Made by a program: the position numbers and the translations under genes
Part shown: one piece after another, positions 1-8,966 of the stretch
How the letters are laid out: every line of letters begins with the position of its first letter
Numbering within the stretch: the stretch's first letter is position 1
Notes under the pieces: model-generated
The model's input: the letters and a program-made list of their open reading frames with translations, nothing else
Database searches by the model: none
What the model was told of the DNA's origin: nothing
Origin: Clostridia bacterium
Lineage (GTDB): Bacteria > Bacillota > Clostridia > Oscillospirales > Acutalibacteraceae
NCBI GenBank assembly: GCA_017521425.1
Contig: JAFXCQ010000024.1
Location: 1 to 64,000 of the forward strand
Length of the DNA stretch: 64,000 nucleotides
Reading direction: 5' to 3'

Positions 1-3000
1 AGCTAAAACCTTTTTAGCAATTGCAGTTACTTCTGTTTTAGCATCACATCTGCTACAATGCTTTGACTTTGAGCCTGTTTCATTGTATGTTGCTTCTTTA
101 TCTACTGTAAAGTTTTTACTGAAATCGTGACCGAGTGCATCAATTACTTTTTGCTCTACAGTTGTCACACCACATACAGAGCACTTCTTACCATCTGTAA
201 GACCTGTAGCAGTACAAGTTGCCGCTTTGCCGGTTACAGTTACTTCTGTATGACCTTTTTTAGCAATTGTTTGCTGTGCTACTGTTGTTGCACCACATAC
301 AGAACATTTTTTACCGTCTGTAAGTCCTGTTTCTGTACAAGTTGCCGCTTTGCCGGTTACAGTTACTTCTGTGTGAGCCTTTTTAGCAATTGTCTGTTGT
401 GCTACTGTTTTATCATCACAACGAGTACAATGTGAGCCTTCTGTAAGACCTGTTTTGGTACAGGTTGCTTCTACTGCTTTGTCAATTACAATATCGTGAC
501 CTAATTTTGCGATTTCTTTATATGTTGTGTAGTCACATCTTGAGCAAGTATCGTAAGCATACCAGCCAATAGCTTCACAAGTTGCAGATTTTGCAGAATG
601 TGATACTTTATCGTGACCTAATTTTGCTATTTCTTTATATGTTGTGTAATCACATCTTGAGCAAGTATCGTATGCATACCAGCCAATAGCTTCACAAGTT
701 GCAGATTTTGCAGAATGTGATACTATATCGTGTCCTAACTTTGCTTTTTCTTTATACGTTGTGTAGTCACAAGCTGTGCAGTGCTCATATGCATCCCAAC
801 CGATAGCTTCGCAAGTTGGTGCTTTTGCTTCAACCTGAACGAGTGTGCCTTTATGATTACGTGCAGGAACTACTTCCTGAATGATTGTCATAGCATCACA
901 ACGAATACAATGCTGACCTTCTGTAAGACCTGTTGCAGTACAAGTAGGTGCTTTTGCTTCGTCAATAACAATATTATGATATTTTTTAAGTACATTCTCA
1001 TCAAATGCATAAGGCGGGTTTTCTGTATCCCAAACACAAGGTACGTTTACAGTTGAAAGATTATTGCAACCATAAAAAGCATAATCATCAATTTCTGTTA
1101 CACCGTTACCAATTGTTACTGATGTAAGCTCTGTGCAATTTTCAAAAGCGTAAGCGTAGATTTCTTTTATGCTATCAGGTATTGTTACTGATGTAAGGGA
1201 TGTGCAATTAAAAGCATATCTACCAATTGTTGTCACACTGTCTGGGATTGTTACTAAGGTAAGAGATTCACAACTATCAAAAGCACTATCACCAATTATT
1301 GTCACACCTTCGCCAATTGTTACTGATGTAAGTTCAATACAATCCCTAAAAGCATTATTACCAATTTCTGTTACAGGCTTACCATTGTAAGTCGCAGGGA
1401 TATTGAGTGCACCTGAGATGTGTGCATCACAGAAAGTTACAGAATAACTTTCACTATCTGCATTAAGAGTAAAGAGTAATTTTTCAATCTGATCAGTTTC
1501 TGCCTCAGTATACCCATTGAAAGTATATGGTATACTATTTGTTGTTGCGAATTCGTGAGCATAAGAACCAGGCTCAACTATTAAATTTACATATTGGCTA
1601 CCCGCAAAAGCATAATCGCCAATTGTTGTTACACTCACAGGTATTGTTACTGTAAAAATTTCTCCACGGGATGAAAAGGCATAATTAGAAATACTTGTTA
1701 CACCGGAAGGTACTTCGTAGTCACCTACTTTACCTGCAGGGCAACAAATCAATTCTGTTTTTCCTTCATTAAAAAGAACACCGTCTTCACTTGAGTATGT
1801 AGTATTACCTTCATCTACATTTATTTCAATAAGTCTGGTGCAATTGCAAAATGCACACTCACCAATTACTGTTACATTCTTAGGAATAGTGATTGTCATA
1901 AGATTTTGGCAGGTGAAAAAAGCTCTCTCACCAATTTCTGTTACACTCTCCGGAATTGTTATTTCTTTAAGCAGAGTACAATTTTGAAAAGCATAGTTTC
2001 CGATTGATATTACACCCTCAGAAATTCTTACATTACTAAGCGATTCACAGCCACTAAAAGCGTTATCTCCAATTATTTTTACACTACCCGGGATTATTAC
2101 TGATGTAAGAGATACACATCCGCAAAAAGTACCAATACCAATTGAGGTAACGCCATCCTTTATATCAATACCCCTTATAGATTCGCGATAAGCTTCCCAG
2201 GGTGCTCCCCCGATTGTATAACCAGCTAAATCATCTGAGCCTGTAATTGTTAATATAGTTGTGTCTTCATCATAAAACCACACAACCTTGTCGTTTTTAG
2301 TATTACCACAATGCTTACCACCGCAAGTCACACAAACACCGTCAGTTATAGTTTCGTGAGCACAAGCATAGCCACAACCCTCAGTGGTACATATTCCGTA
2401 TTTATATTCCGGGTGAATGCAATCGTTTCCACAATTCTTGCACACACTGTTTTCCATTTCATGTGGAGGAATTTTAAGTACACCGTCTTTAAAATCCGTA
2501 TAGAAAACTTCATCATTCCATGAGCAAGGTACATTTACTTCAGAAATCCACTCTGCATTAACACCAAAAGCAAAGGTACCAATTTCCTTTAAACTATAAG
2601 GAAGTGTTATTGTTTCAAGTTTTTCACAACCTAAGAAAACTGAATTACCAACTGAAGTTACACCTTCAGGTATAGTTATTGTACTAATGGATGTACATTT
2701 AAAAAAAGCACATTCTTCTATTGTTGTTACTCCTTCAGGGATTGTTACTGAAGTAAGTAATGCACAGTCCCTAAAAGCGTAAACGCCAATTGTTTTTACA
2801 CCTTTCGGTATGTTATATTCTCCCGCTTTTCCTTGAGGATAACGAATAATTTTTGTTTTATCTTTACTAAAAAGAATACCATCTTCACTTAAATATGAAG
2901 CATTGTTTTCATCTACGGTTATTGATTCGAGTGCAGAGCAACCCAAAAAAGCACTGTAATCAATAGTAGCAACATTTTTACCTATTGTTATATCTTTAAG

Positions 3001-5568
3001 TGCAGTGCAATTATAAAAAGCGTAATTAGCAATGTTTGTTACACCATCTGAAATAACGACTTTTTTAATTGAATCACGGTAATTTGCCCATGGCGGAAGC
3101 ATATCGCGACTGTCAAACTTTGCCATATCACCTGAGCCTGTAATTGTTAAGATAGTTGTGTCTTCATCATAGAACCACACAACCTTGTCGTTTTCAGTTT
3201 TACCGCAATGCTTACCGTCACAAACTGTACAAACACCGTCTGTTATGGTTTCGTGGGAACAAGAGATAACGCAACCATCACCTATACATTTACCGTTTTT
3301 ATAGATGTGCCGGTAATTTATTTCTACACCCCCGCCAAACGCATAGGTGTTTTCATCCCAATCGCAAGGCACGTTTACAGTTGTAAGTGAAGTGCAACCA
3401 TAAAAAGCATCATTACCAATTGTTGTTACACCTTTTCCTATTGTTACTGTTGCAAGAGCTGTGCAACCACTAAAAGCACTATTACCAATTGTTGTTACAC
3501 CACTTCCGATTGTTACTGACTCAAGTGCGGTACAATTATAAAAAGCACCATAATCAATTGTTGTTACACTGTCTGGGATTTCTATTGTTGTAAGGAAAGT
3601 GCAATTATAAAAAGCATATTCACCAATTGTAGTTACACCTTTTCCGATTGTTACTGTTGCAAGAGCTGTGCAACCACTAAAAGCACTATTACCAATTGTT
3701 GTTACACCACTTCCGATAACAACTGTTTTTATTTCACTTTTGTAGTTCTTCCATGGTGCAGTGGTAGTCATACCACCTGTGCCATTTATGTACAATGTAC
3801 CTTCATCGTAAAACCACGCAACTGTGTCGCTTTCGGTTGCACCACATTTACTGCCTTTACACACTGTACAAGCGTTATTTTCGATTGTGTGTCTTTCAAT
3901 ATTTACTGCTACCCCATCTTCAAAAGTGTATAATGGTTTTTCATTCCAACTACAAGGTACGCTTACAGTTGTAAGTTTAGTGCAATTATTAAAAGCGTTA
4001 GCTCCAATTGTTGTTACACTGTCTGGGATTTCTAATGTTGTAAGGGAAGTGCAACCATTAAAAGCATTACTACCAATTGTTGTTACACTGTCTGGGATTT
4101 CTATTGTTGTAAGGGAAGTGCAACCATTAAAAGCATAAGATTCAATTGTTGTTACACTACTTGGAATTGTTACTGTTGTAAGTGATGTGCAACCACTAAA
4201 AGCTCTACTACCAATTTCTGTTACACTACTTGGAATTGTTACTGTTGTAAGTGATATGCAACCACTAAAAGCTCTACTACCAATTTCTGTTACACTACTT
4301 GGAATTGTTACTGTTGTAAGTGATGTGCAACCATTAAAAGTATAAGATTCAATTGTTGTTACACTACTTGGAATTGTTACTGTTGTAAGTGATGTGCAAC
4401 CATTAAAAGCAGCAGAGTCAATTGTTGTTACACTGTTCGGGATTTTTATTGTTGTAAGGGATTCGCAACCATAAAAAACCCCTTCGTCAATTGTTGTTAC
4501 ACTGTTCGGGATTGTTACCCGCGGAAGTTCTGAGCAATACGAAAAAGCATAAGAACCAATTGAAGTTATGCTCTCAGGAATTGTTACTGATGGAAGTGCT
4601 GTGCATTTATAAAAAGAATACGCACCAATTGACGTTACACTCTCAGGAATTGTTACTGACGTGAGTGCTGTGCATTTATAAAAAGAATACGCACCAATTG
4701 ACGTTACACCTTTATTGATAACAATTGTTGCTATTTCACTTCGGTAGCTGTACCACGGCATAGTGGTATCGGTGAAATCTGCCATTTCACCTTCACCTGA
4801 AATTGTTAAGGTCTTTGTGCTTTCGTTATAAAAACAAACAACTGTGTCACTTTCAGTTTTACCGCAATAAGTACCGCCACAAACTTCACAAACACCATTA
4901 GTTACTGTTTCGTGGTGGCAAACATAAGAACAGTTTGTACAAATAGCAAATTCGTATGTATGACCCGGGCACTCATAACCGCAGGCTTCACACACGCCAT
5001 CTTTATATGCGTGGTCGGCTATAGTTACTGTTATATCAAAATAATCAGAAAAAGTATATAATGGCTTTTCATACCATTTACACGGCACACTAACATTTGC
5101 AATAGGTGAAATAACGCTGAAAGCGCGTGCTCCAATTGATGTAACACTCTCAGGTATTGTTACACCTCTAAGATTATCACAATAATAAAATGCGTCTTCA
5201 CCAATTGTTATTACACCTTCAGGTATTACCACTGAATAAAGCGAATCGCAGTTTGCAAAAGCAGAAGCACCAATAGCTGTTACAGAGTATGCAAGTGTGC
5301 CACCACCATTTTCAGAAATATTAACTGTTGCCGGAATTACAAGATATTGTTTCAAATTAGAATACCCGCACACTTCAACCTGTTTGGTTTCTATATCCGT
5401 AATTTTAAACTTAACACCTGTTGTGCTATCAATATAAACAGCGCCAACTGTGTGCTCTGTGCCACTTTCTAAAGTGAAAGCCGCCGAAGCAGTAATTGTT
5501 ACAGGGGCACTAAAACAGATACCAACTGCAAGAATTAATGCTAAAAATAAACATAACGTTCTTTTCAT
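1..5568 (-). CDS. Giant secreted BspA-like leucine-rich-repeat protein (C-terminus beyond window)
   Basis: The reading frame is open from ATG 5568 to the left edge (1856 codons, no stop), so the C-terminus is missing. Residues 1-30 form a signal peptide (MKRTLCLF start, hydrophobic core, ASA cleavage site). The rest is mostly LRR_5/BspA repeats of 23 residues (consensus like LTSVTIPESVTSIG). These are broken into blocks by Cys/His-rich segments near residues 195-245, 565-580, 757-790 and 1030-1093, each followed by a module with VCFY and TLTISGEG motifs. From about residue 1520 to the edge come 39-41-residue repeats with paired Cys (CSVCG, CSRCD) and GHTEVTVTGKAATC-type text. An AAGGAG site precedes the start. 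TetR lies 39 bp upstream on the same strand. This is probably a surface adhesin or mucin/host-binding protein. The family is certain; the ligand is unknown, as is any anchor or dockerin at the unseen end. Confidence 0.93.
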   Translation of the reverse strand, partial: MKRTLCLFLALILAVGICFSAPVTITASAAFTLESGTEHTVGAVYIDSTTGVKFKITDIETKQVEVCGYSNLKQYLVIPATVNISENGGGTLAYSVTAIGASAFANCDSLYSVVIPEGVITIGEDAFYYCDNLRGVTIPESVTSIGARAFSVISPIANVSVPCKWYEKPLYTFSDYFDITVTIADHAYKDGVCEACGYECPGHTYEFAICTNCSYVCHHETVTNGVCEVCGGTYCGKTESDTVVCFYNESTKTLTISGEGEMADFTDTTMPWYSYRSEIATIVINKGVTSIGAYSFYKCTALTSVTIPESVTSIGAYSFYKCTALPSVTIPESITSIGSYAFSYCSELPRVTIPNSVTTIDEGVFYGCESLTTIKIPNSVTTIDSAAFNGCTSLTTVTIPSSVTTIESYTFNGCTSLTTVTIPSSVTEIGSRAFSGCISLTTVTIPSSVTEIGSRAFSGCTSLTTVTIPSSVTTIESYAFNGCTSLTTIEIPDSVTTIGSNAFNGCTSLTTLEIPDSVTTIGANAFNNCTKLTTVSVPCSWNEKPLYTFEDGVAVNIERHTIENNACTVCKGSKCGATESDTVAWFYDEGTLYINGTGGMTTTAPWKNYKSEIKTVVIGSGVTTIGNSAFSGCTALATVTIGKGVTTIGEYAFYNCTFLTTIEIPDSVTTIDYGAFYNCTALESVTIGSGVTTIGNSAFSGCTALATVTIGKGVTTIGNDAFYGCTSLTTVNVPCDWDENTYAFGGGVEINYRHIYKNGKCIGDGCVISCSHETITDGVCTVCDGKHCGKTENDKVVWFYDEDTTILTITGSGDMAKFDSRDMLPPWANYRDSIKKVVISDGVTNIANYAFYNCTALKDITIGKNVATIDYSAFLGCSALESITVDENNASYLSEDGILFSKDKTKIIRYPQGKAGEYNIPKGVKTIGVYAFRDCALLTSVTIPEGVTTIEECAFFKCTSISTITIPEGVTSVGNSVFLGCEKLETITLPYSLKEIGTFAFGVNAEWISEVNVPCSWNDEVFYTDFKDGVLKIPPHEMENSVCKNCGNDCIHPEYKYGICTTEGCGYACAHETITDGVCVTCGGKHCGNTKNDKVVWFYDEDTTILTITGSDDLAGYTIGGAPWEAYRESIRGIDIKDGVTSIGIGTFCGCVSLTSVIIPGSVKIIGDNAFSGCESLSNVRISEGVISIGNYAFQNCTLLKEITIPESVTEIGERAFFTCQNLMTITIPKNVTVIGECAFCNCTRLIEINVDEGNTTYSSEDGVLFNEGKTELICCPAGKVGDYEVPSGVTSISNYAFSSRGEIFTVTIPVSVTTIGDYAFAGSQYVNLIVEPGSYAHEFATTNSIPYTFNGYTEAETDQIEKLLFTLNADSESYSVTFCDAHISGALNIPATYNGKPVTEIGNNAFRDCIELTSVTIGEGVTIIGDSAFDSCESLTLVTIPDSVTTIGRYAFNCTSLTSVTIPDSIKEIYAYAFENCTELTSVTIGNGVTEIDDYAFYGCNNLSTVNVPCVWDTENPPYAFDENVLKKYHNIVIDEAKAPTCTATGLTEGQHCIRCDAMTIIQEVVPARNHKGTLVQVEAKAPTCEAIGWDAYEHCTACDYTTYKEKAKLGHDIVSHSAKSATCEAIGWYAYDTCSRCDYTTYKEIAKLGHDKVSHSAKSATCEAIGWYAYDTCSRCDYTTYKEIAKLGHDIVIDKAVEATCTKTGLTEGSHCTRCDDKTVAQQTIAKKAHTEVTVTGKAATCTETGLTDGKKCSVCGATTVAQQTIAKKGHTEVTVTGKAATCTATGLTDGKKCSVCGVTTVEQKVIDALGHDFSKNFTVDKEATYNETGSKSKHCSRCDAKTEVTAIAKKVLA
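480..760 (-). repeat. 117-bp tandem coding repeats in the Cys-rich region of the giant LRR gene
   Basis: Two nearly identical 117-bp (39-codon) units plus a diverged third are seen; the marker TCGTG(A/T)CCTAA recurs at 494, 611 and 728. A related 123-bp unit (marker GCCGCTTTGCCGG at 221 and 344) lies next to it. Each encodes a Cys-pair module. The near-identity at DNA level points to recent duplication. Confidence 0.85.
3420..4440 (-). repeat. 69-bp tandem LRR-coding repeats, including a 207-bp higher-order duplication
   Basis: The 69-bp units (23 codons, one LRR each) are almost identical at 4141-4430. A block of about 100 bp recurs at a distance of 207 bp (3 x 69; marker CAAGAGCTGTG at 3453 and 3660). 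The similarity at synonymous positions indicates recent unequal crossing-over or slippage inside the gene. Confidence 0.85.
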
Positions 5569-5607
5569 AAAAATTTCTCCTTTATGATTTAATCTGTATT
5601 TTAAAAT

Positions 5608-6300
5608 TTATTTTGCTATTTTTTCTAACTGAGCCTTGTTTTTTTCATCAACATATATGCAAAACTCATTTAATATATTTCGTCCTATTCCTCTGTAATC
5701 CATACTGAGTACGCTTTGCAGTAACGACTTTCTTATATTCTCAGGAACGTCATATATTTTCATAATAACGTCGAGACTACTCTTAATTCGTTTTTCTAAA
5801 GATACTTCTTCAGTATCTTCTGTTACGAGCATAGAATACTCAATACCCGAAACAATATTTTCTGCAATTATAAAATCGGTTTCTGACCAACCCTTGCAAT
5901 ACTCTGAAAACACTGTTTTAGTTTTTTGTGTATCACTTTCACGAATAATTTTCAGTGGCAACGAATGAGTGTAAGCTGAAATATAAAAATCCTTTGCAAC
6001 AGGGTTTTCATCGCACACCGAGGCAATAGTTGCTAACTCCAGAAGGTAAGCTAACAATGAGCTTTTACCATCGGTTGTTACTTTCTCCATAATCTGCCAC
6101 TGAAACACACAAAGCTCTCTAACAAGCTCTGCTAACAAATGCTCTTTTGTGGGAAAATAAAAGGTTAAATTACCCGTGCTTATACCGAGCTTTTGGGCTA
6201 TAGTAGTAACGTAAGAAGCCGTGTAACCCTTTTCTAAAAAAAGCTCCATTGAGCATTGTAAAATTTCTAATTTTGTGTTAATAATTTTTCTTTTCGCCAT
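5608..6300 (-). CDS. TetR/AcrR family transcriptional regulator
   Basis: A 230-residue protein. The N-terminal HTH (residues about 8-55; motif TTIAQKLGISTGNLTFYFPT) is the typical TetR DNA-binding domain, in which helix 3 contains the YFPTK signature. The helical C-terminal part is the ligand/dimer domain, and the ligand cannot be read from sequence. The start ATG 6300 lies just downstream of a perfect sigma-A promoter flanked by two palindromic operators, so autorepression is likely. The gene is the first of two on the strand; the giant LRR gene follows 39 bp later and may be cotranscribed, with the divergent GH78-like gene on the other side. Family certain; target set inferred. Confidence 0.93.
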   Translation of the reverse strand: MAKRKIINTKLEILQCSMELFLEKGYTASYVTTIAQKLGISTGNLTFYFPTKEHLLAELVRELCVFQWQIMEKVTTDGKSSLLAYLLELATIASVCDENPVAKDFYISAYTHSLPLKIIRESDTQKTKTVFSEYCKGWSETDFIIAENIVSGIEYSMLVTEDTEEVSLEKRIKSSLDVIMKIYDVPENIRKSLLQSVLSMDYRGIGRNILNEFCIYVDEKNKAQLEKIAK

Positions 6301-6319
6301 TTTTACAATACCTCTGTTT

Positions 6320-6375
6320 TAGTAACGTTGCTATTATATGACTTCAGTTCAGCAATGTCAATAGTAATGTTGCTA
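6320..6375. promoter_or_regulatory. Two candidate TetR operators flanking the promoter
   Basis: Two copies of an imperfect 14-bp palindrome, TAGTAAYGTTGCTA, lie at 6320-6333 and 6362-6375. They are 42 bp apart (about four helical turns). One overlaps the end of the -10 box and the start site, and the other touches the -35 box. This is the classic geometry for TetR-family autorepression and could also affect the divergent GH78-like gene. Binding is inferred. Confidence 0.7.
6333..6361 (-). promoter_or_regulatory. Perfect-consensus sigma-A promoter of the TetR gene
   Basis: On the minus strand: -35 TTGACA (6361-6356), 17-bp spacer, -10 TATAAT (6338-6333). Transcription should start near 6326, about 26 nt before the TetR ATG. 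Both elements match consensus exactly. Operator-like palindromes abut each end. Confidence 0.85.
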
Positions 6376-6442
6376 ATTTTTGCATCATTTTTAAATTTCT
6401 CTTAATATCAGTAGTGTTTTCACCACTTCAAAAATTTTTAGA

Positions 6443-6471
6443 TTGTTATAAGTATTCTTTTGTGATAGAAT
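6443..6471 (+). promoter_or_regulatory. Sigma-A promoter for the GH78-like gene
   Basis: TTGTTA (6443-6448), 17-bp spacer, TAGAAT (6466-6471), about 57 nt before the ATG at 6529. Confidence 0.55.
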
Positions 6472-6528
6472 GAATTCACAACTTAATTTTATTAATCAAA
6501 ACTTTGACTATAAAGCGAGATATTTATT

Positions 6529-7989
6529 ATGAAAGATAAAGCTTATTTTCTTACGAAAGCTCAGGAAAATTATCCTGAACTGAAATTTACAGTTCTCACT
6601 CCTGATATAACTGAATTCATCGCCACAAATGGTGACAGCATACTTTTAGACCTGGGCGAGCACGCAGTAGGACATTTCTCTTTCACCTTTGATAGAGTTA
6701 ATATCTTCGTAGATTCACCCGTTCGTTTAAATATAAAATTTGGTGAAGATATCAGAGAGATTAACGATGATTTTTCTCAATACAGCGGTACACTTTCTAA
6801 TACTTGGTTGCAGGAAGAAATAATTAACCTTGATTTTCCTCAAAATATAACTATGCCAAGAAGGTACGCTTGCAGATTCATTAAAATAACTGTAGAAAGA
6901 ACTACAAGACCAATAAGACTTTCTGATTTTAGCTTCAAGGCTTCAACAAGTGCCGATATATCTTTGCTAAAACCTGCAAATACAACTGATGATTTATTAA
7001 AAAAAATTGACCGTGTTGCAACCAACACTCTTAAAGAATGTATGCAAACCTTCTTTGAAGATGGCCCTAAGCGTGACCGCCGTCTTTGGATTGGTGACCT
7101 TCGTCTTGAGGCGCTTACAAATTATTATACATTCAAAAACACAGAAATCGTAAAAAGATGTTTATATCTTTTTGCTGCCGGTGAATGCAATAATATCGGT
7201 TTTCTTCCATCTTTCGTTTACGAAACACCTTACTATCATTCAGGAGCAACACACATTGAAGACTATGCACTTTTATATGTTGTTAGCGTATGCGATTATT
7301 ATGAACACACAGGCGATATTGATGTTTTAAATGACCTTTTAGAAATTTGCAAATCACAGCTTGAAAGCTTCAGCACAACGCTGAATGAGAATTTGATTAC
7401 AACAAAGAAAGATGGTTGGTTCGCTTTTATTGACTGGTGCCCCGGGCTCGAATGTCTTACGGCATTACAAGGTGTATATCTTTACACTCTTGAGCGTTTT
7501 TCAGGTGTTTTAAAAACAATCGGTGATAAAGACTACCAAAAATACTCGGCTCTCATTTCAAAGATTCGTTCTGCTTGTAAAACGCTGTTTTATGATGAAA
7601 ACGCTAATGCATTTATAAATGATTTCGATAACAAACAGCTCAGCGTTCATTCTCAGGTCTGGATGATTTTAGGCGGTGTAATAGATGGAGAAGAAGCTAA
7701 AAAACTCCTTCTTTATTGCCTTGACAACAAAAATTTTAAACAACCTGTTACACCTTATATGCGCCACTATGTTATTGAAGCTATGTTAAAGCTTGATATG
7801 AAAGCAGAAGCAATACAATATTTAAAAACATTCTGGGGCGGAATGGTAGAAATCGGTGCTGATACTTTCTGGGAGGCATATATTCCCAATGACCTTGAAT
7901 TTTCACCATATAATGACAGAATGATAAATAGCCTATGTCATGCATGGAGCTGTACACCATCATATTTTATCAGAAAATATGGGCTATAA
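6529..7989 (+). CDS. GH78-like (alpha-L-rhamnosidase-related) six-hairpin glycosidase
   Basis: A 486-residue cytoplasmic protein (no signal peptide). The N-terminal beta-rich part (residues about 1-150) precedes an (alpha/alpha)6 catalytic domain. The family motif EDGPKRDRRLWIGDLRLEA lies near residue 180 and a late FWGGMVEIGADTFWEAY motif near residue 445; the acidic residues in these correspond to the catalytic Glu/Asp region of GH78. It is shorter than typical GH78 enzymes (700-1000 residues) because accessory beta domains are missing. It is divergently oriented from TetR. The ribosome site is weak. It likely removes terminal rhamnose or a related sugar from imported oligosaccharides; the exact substrate is unknown. 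Confidence 0.8.
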   Translation: MKDKAYFLTKAQENYPELKFTVLTPDITEFIATNGDSILLDLGEHAVGHFSFTFDRVNIFVDSPVRLNIKFGEDIREINDDFSQYSGTLSNTWLQEEIINLDFPQNITMPRRYACRFIKITVERTTRPIRLSDFSFKASTSADISLLKPANTTDDLLKKIDRVATNTLKECMQTFFEDGPKRDRRLWIGDLRLEALTNYYTFKNTEIVKRCLYLFAAGECNNIGFLPSFVYETPYYHSGATHIEDYALLYVVSVCDYYEHTGDIDVLNDLLEICKSQLESFSTTLNENLITTKKDGWFAFIDWCPGLECLTALQGVYLYTLERFSGVLKTIGDKDYQKYSALISKIRSACKTLFYDENANAFINDFDNKQLSVHSQVWMILGGVIDGEEAKKLLLYCLDNKNFKQPVTPYMRHYVIEAMLKLDMKAEAIQYLKTFWGGMVEIGADTFWEAYIPNDLEFSPYNDRMINSLCHAWSCTPSYFIRKYGL

Positions 7990-8028
7990 TATAGAAAACT
8001 TTTTAGCATCAAACAAAAACATAAACAG

Positions 8029-8057
8029 TTGAAAAAAATCTGTAATTGTGATATAAT
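8029..8057 (+). promoter_or_regulatory. Sigma-A promoter for the SDR operon
   Basis: TTGAAA (8029-8034), 17-bp spacer, TATAAT (8052-8057), 30 nt before the ATG at 8087. Confidence 0.7.
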
Positions 8058-8086
8058 TTTAACAATATTTTTAAGGGGTGTCTATT

Positions 8087-8932
8087 ATGGCAAAATGGAT
8101 AGATAATAAAACTGTAATTATCACAGGTGCTTCAAGCGGTATTGGCAAAATGCTTGCTGAGCGACTTATGAAAGAGCATAGCTGTACTGTAATCGGTGTT
8201 GCAAGAAGCGAAAAGAAAATGCTTACTTTTGTAGAGGAACTCGGCGACTACGCTAAATTATTCTCTTATAAGCTTTTTGATGTTTCAAGCTATGATAATT
8301 GGCAGGAATTTCACGACTGGCTCATTGAAAATAATATCAAGCCTGATGTTCTTATCAACAACGCCGGCGTTCTTCCTCGTTTTGACAGACTTATGAACTA
8401 CACAAAAGAAGAAATTGACGAATCAATCAATATTGACTTTTATTCTGCGGCATATTCATCTAAAATTATGCTTCCTCTCCTTATGCAGAGCGAAACTCCC
8501 GCAATTGTAAATGTTGCATCATCTGCGGCACTTATGGCACTTGGCGGAACATCAATGTACTCTGCAAGTAAAGCAGCAGTTAAAGGTCTTACAGAGGCTA
8601 TGAGAGAAGAGCTCCGTGGCGAAGCATACATAGGACTTGTTTGCCCAGGATTTACAAAAACAGATATTTTCAGAAATCAGGGCGAAACAAACGGTATGGA
8701 CCTTATCAATATGGTTTCTACACCTTGCCACAAGGCAGTAAACCGAATTCTTAAAGGTATTCTCAAGAAAAAATCATATATCGTTGTAGGCTTTGACGGT
8801 AACGCAATGGGCAGATTTAACAGACTTATGCCTGTACAAGGTTCAAGACTTTTCAGTTCAGTAATTAAAATGTTTAAAATCGACCTTTTCGCATCTACTT
8901 TTGGATACGAAAAGAAAGGCGATAAAAAATAA
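8087..8932 (+). CDS. Short-chain dehydrogenase/reductase (SDR)
   Basis: A 281-residue classical SDR. The Rossmann cofactor motif TGASSGIGK is at about residues 15-23, NNAG near 93 and the catalytic YSASK near 163, with Ser upstream in the NVASSAA segment. The ATG at 8087 is chosen over an in-frame GTG at 8078 because AAGGGG (8073-8078) is then 8 nt upstream, whereas the GTG lies inside the Shine-Dalgarno. The gene is followed after 34 bp by the acetyltransferase-like gene, so the two probably form an operon. The C-terminal extension (residues 220-281) is basic and hydrophobic and may touch the membrane. The substrate is not readable from sequence. Confidence 0.9.
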   Translation: MAKWIDNKTVIITGASSGIGKMLAERLMKEHSCTVIGVARSEKKMLTFVEELGDYAKLFSYKLFDVSSYDNWQEFHDWLIENNIKPDVLINNAGVLPRFDRLMNYTKEEIDESINIDFYSAAYSSKIMLPLLMQSETPAIVNVASSAALMALGGTSMYSASKAAVKGLTEAMREELRGEAYIGLVCPGFTKTDIFRNQGETNGMDLINMVSTPCHKAVNRILKGILKKKSYIVVGFDGNAMGRFNRLMPVQGSRLFSSVIKMFKIDLFASTFGYEKKGDKK

Positions 8933-8966
8933 TTTAAATAATATATATACAAAGGGCGGTGAGATT

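Noticed and set aside
127..1390. Plus-strand ORFs rich in Cys or Thr/Val across the first 5 kb
   Set aside because: They mirror the repeats of the LRR gene on the minus strand, and none has a ribosome site.
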